Below, piece by piece: positions 13,123-27,351 of a DNA stretch of 64,000 nucleotides. The stretch comes from Neocallimastix lanati (nom. inval.). Taxonomy: Eukaryota > Neocallimastigomycota > Neocallimastigomycetes > Neocallimastigales > Neocallimastigaceae. Location of the stretch: contig JACVTC010000030.1 in the NCBI GenBank assembly GCA_016946835.1, positions 175,001-239,000 on the forward strand. The letters are read 5' to 3'. Numbering within the stretch: position 1 is the stretch's first letter; each line of letters starts with the position of its first letter. Position numbers and translations under genes: made by a program. Below the pieces are notes generated by a model, which was given only the letters and a program-made list of their open reading frames with translations, searched no databases and had not been told where the DNA came from.

Positions 13123-13321
13123 GTTAATAAATTATAAAAAAGAAAAAAAAATTTTTTTTTTTTTTATAAACTGCTCCTCCTCTTTTTATTCCTTATTTTT
13201 AATTTTAATTAAGTAATCATAATCGTAATATTATTATATATATATATATATATAAAATAATAAATGAATAAAACAAAAATTAAAAAAAAAAAAGTTCAAA
13301 AGAGTTTAAATATCTTAGTTA

Positions 13322-13364
<43 letters not shown>

Positions 13365-13508
13365 TAAGTCTTTATATTTTTTTCACAAAAAAAAAAAATA
13401 ATAATAATAATAAAAATAAAAATAATTAAAAATTAGAAAAAATAAAATAATAATAAAATAATAAATAAATAAAATAGTAAACTTAGTAAATTTTGCAAAT
13501 GAAATAAA

Positions 13509-13540
<32 letters not shown>

Positions 13541-14241
13541 AATAAAAATAAAAATAAAAAAAAAAAAGAAAGAAAATAATAGTAGTAATAATAATAGAAA
13601 TTATAAATTATAAATTATTAACTATAATTAAACTAAAATTATATTTAAATATAATTTTTAATTTAAAAAAAAAAAAATATTATTAATTTTTTTTTTTCTT
13701 TTATTCTTTTCAGAAAAATGAAAGTAAGAAAAAAACTAATGGTAATGTTTTTTAAAATTTAAAATAAAATTAAACAAATATATATATATATATATATATA
13801 AATTAATAAGAGAATATCCATTAATAAAATTTTTTAAAATTATTTATTTATTTATTTTATTTATTTATTATTCGTTTTTTTAATATTATTTTTTATTTTT
13901 TATTTATTGATTTATACAAGTTTTTACTATTTGAATTTTTATTGTAAAAAAAAAAATTAAAAGAAAAGAGTTAAAAAATAAAATAAAAAATAAAAAATAA
14001 AAAAGTTTAAAAAAATTATATTTATTCCAATAAAAGAATTTGAATTATTGTTTATGTGTTTTTTCTTTTAATTTCTTCTAATATTTTATATTACAATTTC
14101 TATAATGATAATTATTGTTTTGTATTGCTTTCTCATTTATTTGAAAACATCAATTACATTTTCCTTCATTTTAAATAATATTTCTGAAAATTATTTTATT
14201 ATATTAACTTATTATTTTATTATATTTTATTATATTATATT
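13123..14241. other. Intergenic, downstream of ABC transporter
   Basis: The stretch holds A/T homopolymers, an (AAT)n run at about 13325-13360 and short AAAAT tandem runs, and no gene. The 3' untranslated region and polyadenylation site of the ABC gene must lie near the start; AATAAA-like hexamers are far too common here to choose one. Confidence 0.65.
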
Positions 14242-16636
<2,395 letters not shown>

Positions 16637-16861
16637 TTATTTTTATTATTATTTAATTATATCATTTTTCTTTATTACTTTACAAAGAAAAAATTTTATA
16701 TTTTTAATTATTTTTAATTTTTTTTTTTTATTGTTCCATATTTATTTTATTTTTTTTTTTATTTATATATATATATATATTTATTTATTTAAAATCATAT
16801 TTCTTAGTTTTTAGTATTTTAGTACTTATTTTATTAGTTTCATTTTTATTAATTTGTAATT

Positions 16862-18660
16862 TATAGTTCATTATGGAAAAGATTAACGGTTCACCAATTT
16901 CGAGGACTGGAGGTAGATATTTCATCAGATAATGATCATGAATTAGTCAACTCAGGTATGCTGGATAAAATATCAAGTGCCTAATATGTTGATTTTCCGT
17001 CTGTATCTGGTCATAAACTTCTCGTAGTTTATTGCAAGAAAACTACTACAGATGAATCATTTTTGTTACCAAAAAAAAAAAAAAAAAAAATTTGTTAGGT
17101 GGGATAGGTATAAATGTCTTGAACTTAAGAAAAAAAATTTTTTGATTACAATAAATTTGAGATTCTTAGTGAAGAATTAGGAAATGGAGAACTTTCAGCA
17201 GATAATATAATTGAAAAGTTCATCAACACTACTAATTCCATTGCTAAGGATTTATCAATTATACTTTCAACAGAAATCAAAAAAGCCATGTTTAGAATGT
17301 CCCACAAAATTTATTGTCTTTAAAAGGAAGCATGATGAAAATGGGTAAAAAAAAAAAAAAAAAAAATATAAAATAAAATAAATAATCAATCTTTCTTTCA
17401 CGGTTTTCTCTCAACCTATTAAAAACAGTATCAATGAATTTGTTTCTTTCTACAAATGAAAAATTAAAAATTTAGCATTCTAGCATTATCATTATAAATT
17501 CTTAGGATTCTTCAGGTCATAGTCTTTCTAAAAGATTCTGTTATATTAAAGGAATTTAGGAAGTCCAAGGCAACAAGAATGGGAAATTAACCAAAATATT
17601 AACAATTAAGAAATTAGTGAGGCAATCTCATCAACTCCTAACTTTAAAAGCTTGTGATCCTGATGGGATTCCAATGGAATTCTTCAAAGCTTTGATTCCT
17701 GGTAAAAAAAAAATTCAAAAAGAATCAAGCGAAAATAATAATAATAATATTTCAATCTGGCTTTAAATATTTCAGAAGCCTTAATCAACCGTATTTGGAA
17801 TGGTGATTTTCTAAAAATCATGAAATAACGCATCGATAGTTTTTACTCATAAAAAGGGAGATCCATCAGATTGTAATAACTATTGTGGCATCTCTCTTAT
17901 CAATAATAGGTTAAATTTTATAGCAAAAATCATCCGCTAAAAGAATCTCTAAATATGGAATTGATAAAGGATTTATTAGATTTGAATAATATGGATTTCG
18001 TAACCGAGAAAAATGTACAAGTCTGATTGTAGTAACGAAGAGTATAATATTAATTATAGAAACAATAGAAATAATATTGCTTATAATAGTAGTATTAGTG
18101 ATAGAGAAAATAGAAATATTAATATCAGTGATTGTGAAAATAATAGTATCACTACTAATAATGTAATGAATAGGTCAATTGACGAAAATCGTGTTAATTT
18201 AAGTAATTTTTTGAGTAATGAGTGTATAAATATATATGTAACGTGATACCGATTTTATAACTTCCTTCTTGATGGAAGAGATGCAGATATTACTGATTTA
18301 AATTATAAAATGGAATGGGATGTTTTCTTTAAGAATCAACTCATTTCTAGTGATTATTCTAAAACTCCATTCTTGGTGCAATCTGTGGCTCTCTTTTTAC
18401 AGAAATTATGCCTAGGTTTAGTACTCGACAAGGGTTACTATTCAGATGGTATTAGCACAAACTAACCAAGGAGCGTCAACACTGAAAATACAGTAAGACA
18501 GGCTTAGTAGGGCCAATGTCTCTGAAGGAAACGACCATAATTTAATTTCTTTCTAGATAATCAATTCAAACCCTTATCCAGAATAAGAATTCCCTTCTAA
18601 AACGGAGATTTTTATCATCTGGAGATGAGGTTATTTGCATATGAATTTATTTATACACTT
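16862..18660 (+). mobile_element. Decayed LINE fragment with RT finger region
   Basis: Short homologous blocks in shifting frames. At about 17160-17290, LSADNIIEKFINTTNSIAK resembles an endonuclease-RT linker; at about 17650-17700, CDPDGIPMEFFKALIP; at about 17850-17915, THKKGDPSDCNNY leading into GISLI; at about 17985-18015, EQYGFRN followed by CTSL. These are the N-terminal RT blocks of non-LTR elements. From 18013 to 18246 an Asn-rich, low-complexity open stretch interrupts. Beyond it, an STRQG block near 18420-18440 may be the RT motif B. I counted many stops and shifts; it is much older than its left neighbour. The part after 18250 is the least certain and could contain another kind of element. 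Confidence 0.65.
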
Positions 18661-18839
18661 TATTTTTGAATATTATCTTTTATTTCACGTTACTATTTTA
18701 AATATTATTTTGTTCAAATTAGACAAATAATATTTATTATTTTATTAATTCAGTTTTTTTTTTTTTTTTTTTTTTACAATAAAAAATATTCATGTAATTA
18801 ATAAATAAATAAATAAATAAAGTTTAAAATTCGCAAAAA

Positions 18840-18965
18840 CTGCAGCTGAAAGGTGATCTTTCCAATTGCAGTGATTATAAAGAGGTATTTCTCTAATAAA
18901 TGTTGATCTTAAAATCATAATTAAAATAATTACTGGTTGAATTTCCAAGTATGATTTTTTTCACA
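18840..18965 (+). mobile_element. Small LINE RT relic
   Basis: Translates to KGDLSNCSDYK, then with a shift GISLINVDLKIIIKI and ISKYD. This lines up with the KGDPSDCNNY, GISLI and ISKYG blocks of the fragment at 16862-18660, so it is a second, separate copy of the same RT segment. No further RT motif follows. The next 350 bp (18970-19320) are A/T-rich with a long A-run at about 19119-19143 and hold nothing I recognise. Confidence 0.6.
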
Positions 18966-19899
18966 TACCTTTCTTCTTTAAAACTCGTATTCCAGTTTCC
19001 TTTTTTTTTTTTTAATTCAATTTTTTACTATACACTTTTACTAAGATCTAATAAAAAGTAAACTGAAAAAGCTAAAACTGCTTTTAACTGAGGCTTGTTT
19101 TAGAAATTTTGGTTTGAAAAAAAAAAAAAAAAAAAAAAAAAAAGGACTTCTAATATCACTATTTATAATATGTCTATAGAACTATTTATACCTTCAGTAG
19201 TTAGTTTTATTTGTGCTAAAGCAATTTATTAATAATATCTTTTAATTACCTTTGAGAAAGTCTTCTTTTTCTCTTTCATATTTTGTGGGGCTTTCGAAAT
19301 TCCCTTACTAATTTATTTTTTTTTGTAGTAAGGAAAAACTTTATCCTATCAAAAAGGACAAATAGGAACAAATTTATGTAATATATTCGAATTACATTTA
19401 TTATTATAATTAATTTTAAGATATATATATATATAAGAAAAAAAAGAAAAAATAATTTTTCTAATAATATTAATAAACTTTTATAAACATATGTACATAT
19501 ATAATATAGATTGTGTCAGGTAATGCATACAAAAAATTTTATTCAATATATTCAGATAAAAAAATTTTTTTTTTCTCATTTTATTTTAATTAATATATAT
19601 ATTTTTAAGAAAAAAAATTTTTTTTTTTATTAGTTTATAGATATAGTAATAATAAAAATTATATATATATATACAAAATTAATATATATATTTAAAGTAT
19701 TCATATTTAATATTAATAAAAAAAATAATTAGAGTATGTCCAACTTTAATGATTATTATTTTATATCTTTTAAGTATTTATTAATTTATTATCTCTTAAA
19801 AAATATTATTAAAAGTATAAGAAATATGAATATTGAACCAATGAATTTAATGGGCAATTTGTCCTTCCAAATAGACAATCAGGATTTAAAAAGGATGAA

Positions 19900-19933
19900 C
19901 CTGATAAAATTTAATGCCTTAAATTTTATCAGG
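19900..19933. repeat. Perfect 15-bp palindrome, 4-bp loop
   Basis: CCTGATAAAATTTAA, loop TGCC, then its exact reverse complement. It lies in the loop-coding part of the ABC pseudogene, where the intact gene has no such hairpin, so it arose after duplication. Confidence 0.85.
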
Positions 19934-22138
19934 TACACCATGTTCCTCTTGGTTTGGTTCAACAAATTATTTCATTTCCTATTTCTATGATTTTGGCAAA
20001 ATAATAATGAAATCAATTTTTGTTGGTGATGCTCCCTTTTATGCCTTCCATTGATACAACAGGTCAAATAAAGTAACGATGGTAATATTGTGAATGCGAA
20101 TCAAAGGATAGGAAATATAAATTCCTTTGTTGAATTTAATAAATTAAACCAACAAAAACATCTGAAAAAATCAAAAAATTTTATAATTATGATTATTATA
20201 AATATAAAAAAATAAAAATAAAAATAAAAATAAAAAAAATAAAAATAAAAAAAAAAATAAAATAAAATTGAAAATAACTTTAGATGAAAACAAAAAATGA
20301 AACTATATTTATATAGATTTTCAAAGAAAACTTAAGATCTTAGTTTTTTTTATGTTCCGTGATATGGTTAATATTCAATTTATTACTGATAACATCATAC
20401 GTTCCATGGGTTTTTTTTATTGCTATCAATAAAAATAATGTTTCAGATTATAAAGCTATCGGTACGAGTGAACATAGTATCATCCTTTCAATATTACAAT
20501 AACTCGCATTCATATGGATATATATGAATTATCTAATAAAAATTATTTAGATTATATCTTCACTCATTAATGTTCGAATTTATCCTTCATTGATACAAAG
20601 TCTATGATCTATGAATCTTGATTTTGAAAGATTTCCTTATATTGAAATTTTAACAGAAGAAAAAGAAGTAGATACACAAAGAATGAATTGGTTTGTATTA
20701 AAATTTTAGGGTTAGGGTTATATATATATGTATATTTTTTATATATATATGTATATATATAAGTGTTTAAAAAAAATTTATAATAATCTAACTGAATATT
20801 CGGGACATAATGAAGTTGAATATTCAAGATATATTTAAAAATCTACCATTAATAAGGGCTTTGGTTAACCTTGGGGAAAGGCGTCATCAAACGTAGTTTG
20901 AATGAATGGTCCTTGGAGTAAAAATTTTAATTTTATTCTTATTTACCTATATATTTATATTATTTTATTTATATCTATATATAAATATATTATTTATGTA
21001 ATAATAATAATAAAAAAAAAAAAAAAGGAAAAATAAAAATGAAATAATTAACCAAAATTTAATCTAGTACTCTTTTTGATGAATATTCTGATAAAGAAAA
21101 ACAACAAATTGATCTTTCTAAATTTAGATGCAATAAACTATAAAGATATAAATAAACAAAAATTGAAATACAATTTAGTTATTTCTATTTGGGGAACATT
21201 AAAAAATAAACAAGACTTTATTCTTGTATTGTATGTACAGCTACCCCATACATGACATTTTTCAGTAGAGGAAAATGATTAATGTACTTTATCATAGAAC
21301 TTATGAATTCAATAGTTCGTAAAATCTTCAATAATAAATATTTTATTACACAAAGTTTTTAGAGAATATCCTTTAAAAAAAAAAAAAAAAAAAAAACGAA
21401 TACCTATTAATTTAGCTAGTTTAATTGGTATTGTTTTATTCCCTTGTGGTGCAAGTTTCTTATTATTAATTTTCACTATTTCTATTGTAAAGAAAAAGAA
21501 GAAAGATTCTTGGTAATGATGAGCATAAATGGTATAAAATCTTTCAACTACAATATTTCAGTATATATCATGAATTTAGAATTAAGCTTATTATCTACAC
21601 TACCATTTTTTATTGCTGATATGATATATGGTTTAAATATTTAAATATGTTCACAAAAACAACCTTTACACTATTATTGATAGTATTCTTTATATGGAAA
21701 ATATACAAGTCGCTTTATTATTTGTTTTATCCTTCCTATTCAGTAGAAATAGTAAAAATAGTACGGCATTAATTGCTTCTTTCTTAGTAATATTATTTAG
21801 TATTATTTTCAGTCTTAATTTAACAGAAATGTTTAAAACCACTAATTTCTATTTCTTATGGGTTCCATTTGTATCTGAAATCAACTTTCCATTATTTCAG
21901 TTTTTAAAATTAATCCTGTTTATTAATAGCACAACTTTATTCCTGATAACAAAATATTTAAACTTTTTATTTAATTTTTGATTTTTGTATTTTATTTCTG
22001 TCACCAGTACACTTTTGATGCTGCTAGTCCACAAGAATTTAGTTTCCATCAACCGTAAGATTTAAATATTGTTATCAGAGTTAAAAAATTCATAAATGGA
22101 AAAAAATAAACAAGATGTTGAAATTCTTGAAAATACTG

Positions 22139-22140
<2 letters not shown>

Positions 22141-22190
<50 letters not shown>

Positions 22191-22194
22191 TAAT

Positions 22195-22247
<53 letters not shown>

Positions 22248-22251
22248 TAAT

Positions 22252-22298
<47 letters not shown>

Positions 22299-22302
22299 TA
22301 AT

Positions 22303-22376
<74 letters not shown>

Positions 22377-22380
22377 TAAT

Positions 22381-22440
<60 letters not shown>
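22141..22440 (+). repeat. 100-codon (AAT)n expansion inside the ABC pseudogene
   Basis: Exactly 300 bp of AAT repeats, interrupted four times by GATAATATT (Asp-Asn-Ile), so the array has higher-order structure. In the intact gene the matching point is a single Asn in the sequence [12 protein letters not shown]; the pseudogene reads an Asn tract followed by NPF and then the conserved EKEAEAAK. The repeat therefore grew from an Asn codon in the linker between membrane and ATPase domains. Confidence 0.9.
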
Positions 22441-23341
22441 CCATTTTTACATTGAGAAAGAAGCAGAAGCTGCTAAAACTTTAGAAGATGATGATATTTG
22501 TGAAGAAAGAAATAGTATTCTTGGTGGTATAGATGATCATAATTTTTCCTATTAATTATTAAAAATGTTAGAAAAGAATATACTCCAAGAGTGAAAGGTG
22601 GTAAACTATATATTACTGTTCATAGTGAAACTTTTGCTGTGGATGAATCTATTGTTTTGGGTTAATTTAATCCGAATGGTGCTGGTAAGACTACCTTAAT
22701 TCATTCTATAATTTGTGTTTATATTCTTCCTTCTGGATATACAAAATTATTAAGTTTTAATATTAAATAGGACATGGATTAAGGTGTATTAACGTATAGA
22801 TATCCATCCATAACATGATATTCTTTGGAATGATATAACGGTATATAAATATCATTTATTCTATTCTAGATTAAAAAGTATCACTAAAGAACAAGAAATG
22901 GACACTATTCAAGAAAGTATGGCTAATGTTAGTTTTGAAAACTAATAGAATAAATTAAAATGTGGTGGTGAAAAATGGCATTTAAGTATTACTATTGCCC
23001 TTGTTAATGATCCCAAAGCTAGTATTTTCTCAATGAATCTACTATAGGTCATGATCCTGATGTCAGAAGACAAAAGATTAATTTGGAGAATCTTAAATGA
23101 AATTAGTCGAAATCAAACGATTATTATTACAATTCAATCTATGGAGGAGGTTGCAGTTCTATGTCATCAAATTGGTATTATATCTCATTGTATTCCTCGT
23201 TGCTATGCTACACCATTACATCTTAAGGAATTATATGGTTCTGGTTTTAAATTTTTTTACAGTAATCAACCTGAACATTATAGAGAATTAAAAGAATATA
23301 TTAAAAGCATTCTACTTAAACACCATAAAATACATCATTAA

Positions 23342-23499
23342 ATACTTGTAGGTAATTTATATCATCTATAAGTATTTATGAATTTTTTCTTTGAATAAAT
23401 AATCAATACTTTCAAAAAAAAATTTAAAAAATAACATTTTAGTAATTAATGTCTATATATAAATAATTAATAATTTTAAAGGTGGTTTTGATAAAAAAA

Positions 23500-23543
<44 letters not shown>

Positions 23544-24784
23544 TTTATTCATTTAATATATATATTACAGAAAATAACCAAATAATGTATTTTTTTATTA
23601 ATGAAAATAGACATGAAATGATAAAAACTTCAATTGTATATATAATTCTTGATAAATTTTTAATAAACATATAATTCCTTAAATTTTTTTTTTTTAATTA
23701 AAAATATTTATGTAAAATAAAAATGATTATTTGTAATAAAAATTTTTAATGAATTATGAAATAACGAGATATAAATGAAATTTATTATTTACAATTTAAT
23801 TATTAAAAAAAAAAAAAAAAAAGAAAAGAAAAAAAAATGATATATAGATTCTTGGAATTGAAAAAATATCTGATGTTCAAGTAAATAATAACTTATATTA
23901 TTATTAAATATACTAATTGATTTATATTATTCATTTTCAAATAATTTGTGTCCAGATACTTGAAAACAATGGAAAATAAATAAAAAAATTATATATATAT
24001 ATATTTTTTATATTATTATACTTAAAAAAATCAAATATAATTAAAATAAAAATCACTTTAAAATAAGTTGAAATATATGAATTTATTTCATCTTATTTTA
24101 AAATGATTTTTATTTTAGTTATTGTTGATATTATTATAAAATATATAGTAATAAAAAAAAAAATCTTTTTTTGTAGTCTACGTTTTTTTTTTTTTTTTTA
24201 TATTATTACTTATAATCCAATAAATGTATCATAAAATCAAATATTTATATTGATTTTTAATAGAATGATAATGATAATTTTATTATTATTTAAAATATAT
24301 CTAAATAAATAGATAAATAAATTAATAAATTATCTTTTATAAAATTAAAGTTTTATACCAGACATACGATTTAATCATAATACAACAATTTAATAAATTT
24401 TATAGTTTTTCTTCTATTTTCTAGATATTTATTATAATTATAATGTATAAATTAAAATTTTGAAAATAAAATAAATATAATAAAGTAAATAGTTATAAAA
24501 AAAAATTATATAAAATTATATATATATGTATTATGTTTTAAATTATTACTATAAAAAAGTAAAAAAAAAAAATATATTTAACTAATATTCTAATATTGAT
24601 TTAATAAAAAATCAAAAAAAAAAAAATATATATATGTATATATTTTTTATTGAATTAATAGCTTTAATGCTAATATATAAATTTATGTTCTATTAATAGA
24701 ATAATATTTATATATTTTTTATTTATAGTGAAAATGAAAATTGCATAATATTATGATTATCATTTAAAGAAACTTTTATTTCAA
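23342..24784. other. Intergenic A/T-rich stretch
   Basis: No coding sequence seen. It contains long A-runs (about 23503-23540), a T-run near 24183-24199 and the 37-bp inverted repeat listed separately. Confidence 0.65.
24039..24120. repeat. 37-bp inverted repeat, 8-bp loop
   Basis: The arms at 24039-24075 and 24084-24120 are reverse complements with three mismatches. The arms contain mixed sequence (AAAAATCACTTTAAAATAAG), so the pairing is not a homopolymer effect. The layout resembles the hairpin at 2781-2909 but the sequence is unrelated. Confidence 0.8.
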
Positions 24785-25247
24785 AGTATGGAACCAGGTT
24801 CAGGTTCTATCCTAATTGTTTGACCATGGGATAGTATACACAAGAGGATTTCACGGAATATGGTGGTTAGAATTACAGGTAAGTATTTCCCCCTTTTATA
24901 TATGTGTTCTACTTAAGTGATGTAGATATATTCTACTTTTTTCAATCTTTCTGCTTTTGCATTTGCCAAGAGAACATCTAACACATTGGGTTAGGTTATA
25001 CTGGTCTTGATTCGAAAAGAAAGTTAGGAACTGGAGAAGTACTCCGAGAAAAAGGGTAAAGGAAAATTCTCAGCATTAATATGTATGTCAGAGCATCAAT
25101 GATAAGCACTCAGTAAGGTCATTTAGCATGGACATTATCTGCTCCTGCGAAAGTATACGAAAGTGTTGGACTACCTCAATATTTCCATGCCCTTGAGAGG
25201 GGGGGTTAAAAATAAGAGCGGTCCGAAATAAAAAAAAAAAAAAAAAA
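24785..25247. other. Less AT-rich non-coding island ending in a poly(A) run
   Basis: About 460 bp stand out from their surroundings by a much higher G+C content, yet all six frames carry stops and no protein family is recognisable. On the plus strand it ends in an 18-base A-run (25230-25247), as a retroposed RNA would. Near the 3' end there is nested complementarity: GGAC at 25168-25171 with GTCC at 25221-25224, and inside it CCTCAA at 25174-25179 with TTGAG at 25193-25197. It is either a SINE or retrocopied RNA, or a structured non-coding RNA gene. B-box-like sequence (GATTCGAAAA at about 25010) is too weak to prove a polymerase III promoter. Strand is uncertain. Confidence 0.45.
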
Positions 25248-25569
25248 TTAAATTTCAAAGTTACATAAATTTTTTTTATATATTTGTATACAATTATATA
25301 AATTTATGTTCTATTTATATAAAAGTATATTTAATATTTAAATAATTTATTTATAATAACAAGATCTTTTATTATGACAATTAAGGTTAAATTTTAATTG
25401 GTACCTAATTTAAAAATTTATTATAAATATTTAATAATGCAATTATCGAGTTTTTAACTTTAATAATTATTTATTTACTTATTTGTTTATTTATTTATTT
25501 ATTTTAATTAATATTATTATTAATTATTATTATTTAGTATTATTATTTATTATTATTATTGTTGTATTA

Positions 25570-25614
<45 letters not shown>

Positions 25615-25642
25615 TGTTCATGTAAGTTATTATTATTATTAT

Positions 25643-25681
<39 letters not shown>

Positions 25682-27351
25682 TGTTCATGTAAGTTATTAT
25701 TTTATTTATTATTTTATTATTATTTTATTATTATTATTATTACTGTTCATGTAAGTTATTATTATTATTTTATTTATTATTTTATTATTATTTTATTATT
25801 ATTATTTAAATTACCATAATTTTAATTAAAATGATAGGATTTTTTTTTTAAACTTTGTAATTATAATTATAATTTTAGTTAATATTGTTTTTTCATTTTA
25901 TTATAATTTATATAATATATTTAAAAAATAAATAAATAACTCATAGATGGTAAAAATTTTAAAAAGTTTGTATAAATCTAATAAAATATTATGAACTATT
26001 TTTATTTCGAATCTCTAATTTTAAAATATATTAAAATTAAATAATTTAAATATATAGGGTTTTAAAAAATTTTAGCAAGAAATAATATATATATATATAT
26101 TTAAAAAATGAAAATAAAACTATTTCTATATCACTTGAATTTATTTTTGAATTAATTTCGTTGAATTTATAACTCATTAAATAATATTTTTCATTGATAT
26201 TTCATATAAATTAGGTATTAATTATGCATAATTTAATTATTAATGATTAATAGTTTCAATAATGCATAAAATTTCATTTCATTTTTTATTCAATTTTTTA
26301 ATAGTTTTAAAATTTCAACAATATAATCCTAAATATTATTATTACTAATAATCTAATTTTTATTTTTATTTAAATATTGATTTTATATCTATTATTCCTA
26401 CAAAATCTTATATTTATCGTTTTTTATTAATAATATATATTATTACCATTATATTATTTAATTTTTTTTTTCCATTCCATACCATAAAACTAGTTTTTAT
26501 AAGAATTTTATACGCTTTTATTATAATATAAATTTTTCTTTTTTTTTTATTTTATTTTTTATTTTATTTTATTTTATAATTATATATTTATTTTTTACTT
26601 TATTATTATTATTTTTTTTGATACATTATATATATATATATATAAATAAATGCTCATATAATAATTCTTTAAAATTCATTGGGAATGTAGAAGTTCAATT
26701 AATTAATAGAAAGGTACTCGTAAATATAAAATAATTATAAAAGGCCTTAATTCTGAAGAATAAAGAAATATTCAACTATATTTCAAAAAAAAAATTATCT
26801 TATTAATTATATATACATAATGTTTTATATTATTTGGAAACGTGGATTTTAAATTATTGATGAATCAAAAGAAAAATAAAAAAGATATTTTATTTATTGA
26901 AATAAAGCAGTTTATTATAAAAATTAAAGAAATAAATATTTAATATATACATATAATAATATAAGGAAATAAATATTATTCATATACATAACAATATAAA
27001 TAATTTAATGTTATATAAATACAAAACATTATAAAGAAATAAATATTATATATAATAATTTAATATATAATGGTTTAAATTTTATATATATATGTATATA
27101 TATATAATAATAATTAATACAATATTTCAACTTTAATATACATCTATTGATGTTATACATTCATATCTAATAATTGTTTATTGTAATCGCATTTTAAATA
27201 TTATATCTAATATATATTGTATTTTCCATATATATTTTTATATTATTTGTAAATACAATTGCAGAAATAGTAATAATTATCATAATTATAAAAAAAATTA
27301 ATAAAAATAGATAAAATAAAATAATAATAAATATAAAATATTCAATAAAAA
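25248..27351. other. Intergenic stretch upstream of the G-alpha gene
   Basis: A/T-rich with no gene seen. The main structure is the TTA-rich repeat at 25565-25805. The G-alpha promoter must lie at the right end but no motif is distinguishable. Confidence 0.65.
25565..25805. repeat. (TTA)n array with three spaced copies of a 20-nt unique motif
   Basis: The motif ACTGTTCATGTAAGTTATTA occurs three times (about 25613, 25680 and 25742), each time followed by TTA/TTTA repeats, with spacing of about 62-67 bp. It looks like a degenerating tandem array. Confidence 0.8.

Larger units (their letters stand above)
19330..23341 (+). pseudogene. Decayed paralogue of the class-A ABC transporter
   Basis: Segments follow the order of the intact gene at 8296-13122: LSYQKGQIGTNL (about 19335-19378), the 10-nt micro-exon equivalent, VCPTLMIII (about 19735), a loop part with FERFPYIEI (about 20620), the TLFDEYSDKEKQQI block (about 21065-21110), KEEERFLVMMSINGIKS and membrane helices (21440-21980), EKEAEAAKTLEDDD (about 22455-22490), [14 protein letters not shown] (about 22670-22710), then RRLIWRILNEISR to the C-terminal RELKEYIKSILL. 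It is dead: there are stops within the membrane and ATPase parts, including one just before Walker A; the signature motif is reduced to CGGEK; and the Walker B region is shifted out of frame. I could not find equivalents of exons 1 and 2. A 300-bp (AAT)n expansion sits between the membrane and ATPase domains. It arose by duplication, later separated from its sister by LINE insertions. Confidence 0.88.

Noticed and set aside
24876-24886. CAGGTAAGTAT, whose complement ATACTTACCTG equals the 5' end of U1 snRNA
   Set aside because: The minus-strand sequence after it does not form the U1 stem I with its loop, and no clear Sm site or U1 length fits. The same 11 bases are simply a perfect 5' splice-site consensus.
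24988-24995. GGGTTAGG, i.e. CCTAACCC on the minus strand, as a telomerase RNA template
   Set aside because: Only about 1.3 repeats match and no template boundary or pseudoknot could be identified; too weak to claim.
25120-25175. TTAGCATGG and a following CCTGCGAAAG resembling U6 snRNA
   Set aside because: The spacing is wrong, the ACAGAGA box is not next to it and there is no terminal T-run; I judge the likeness to be chance.
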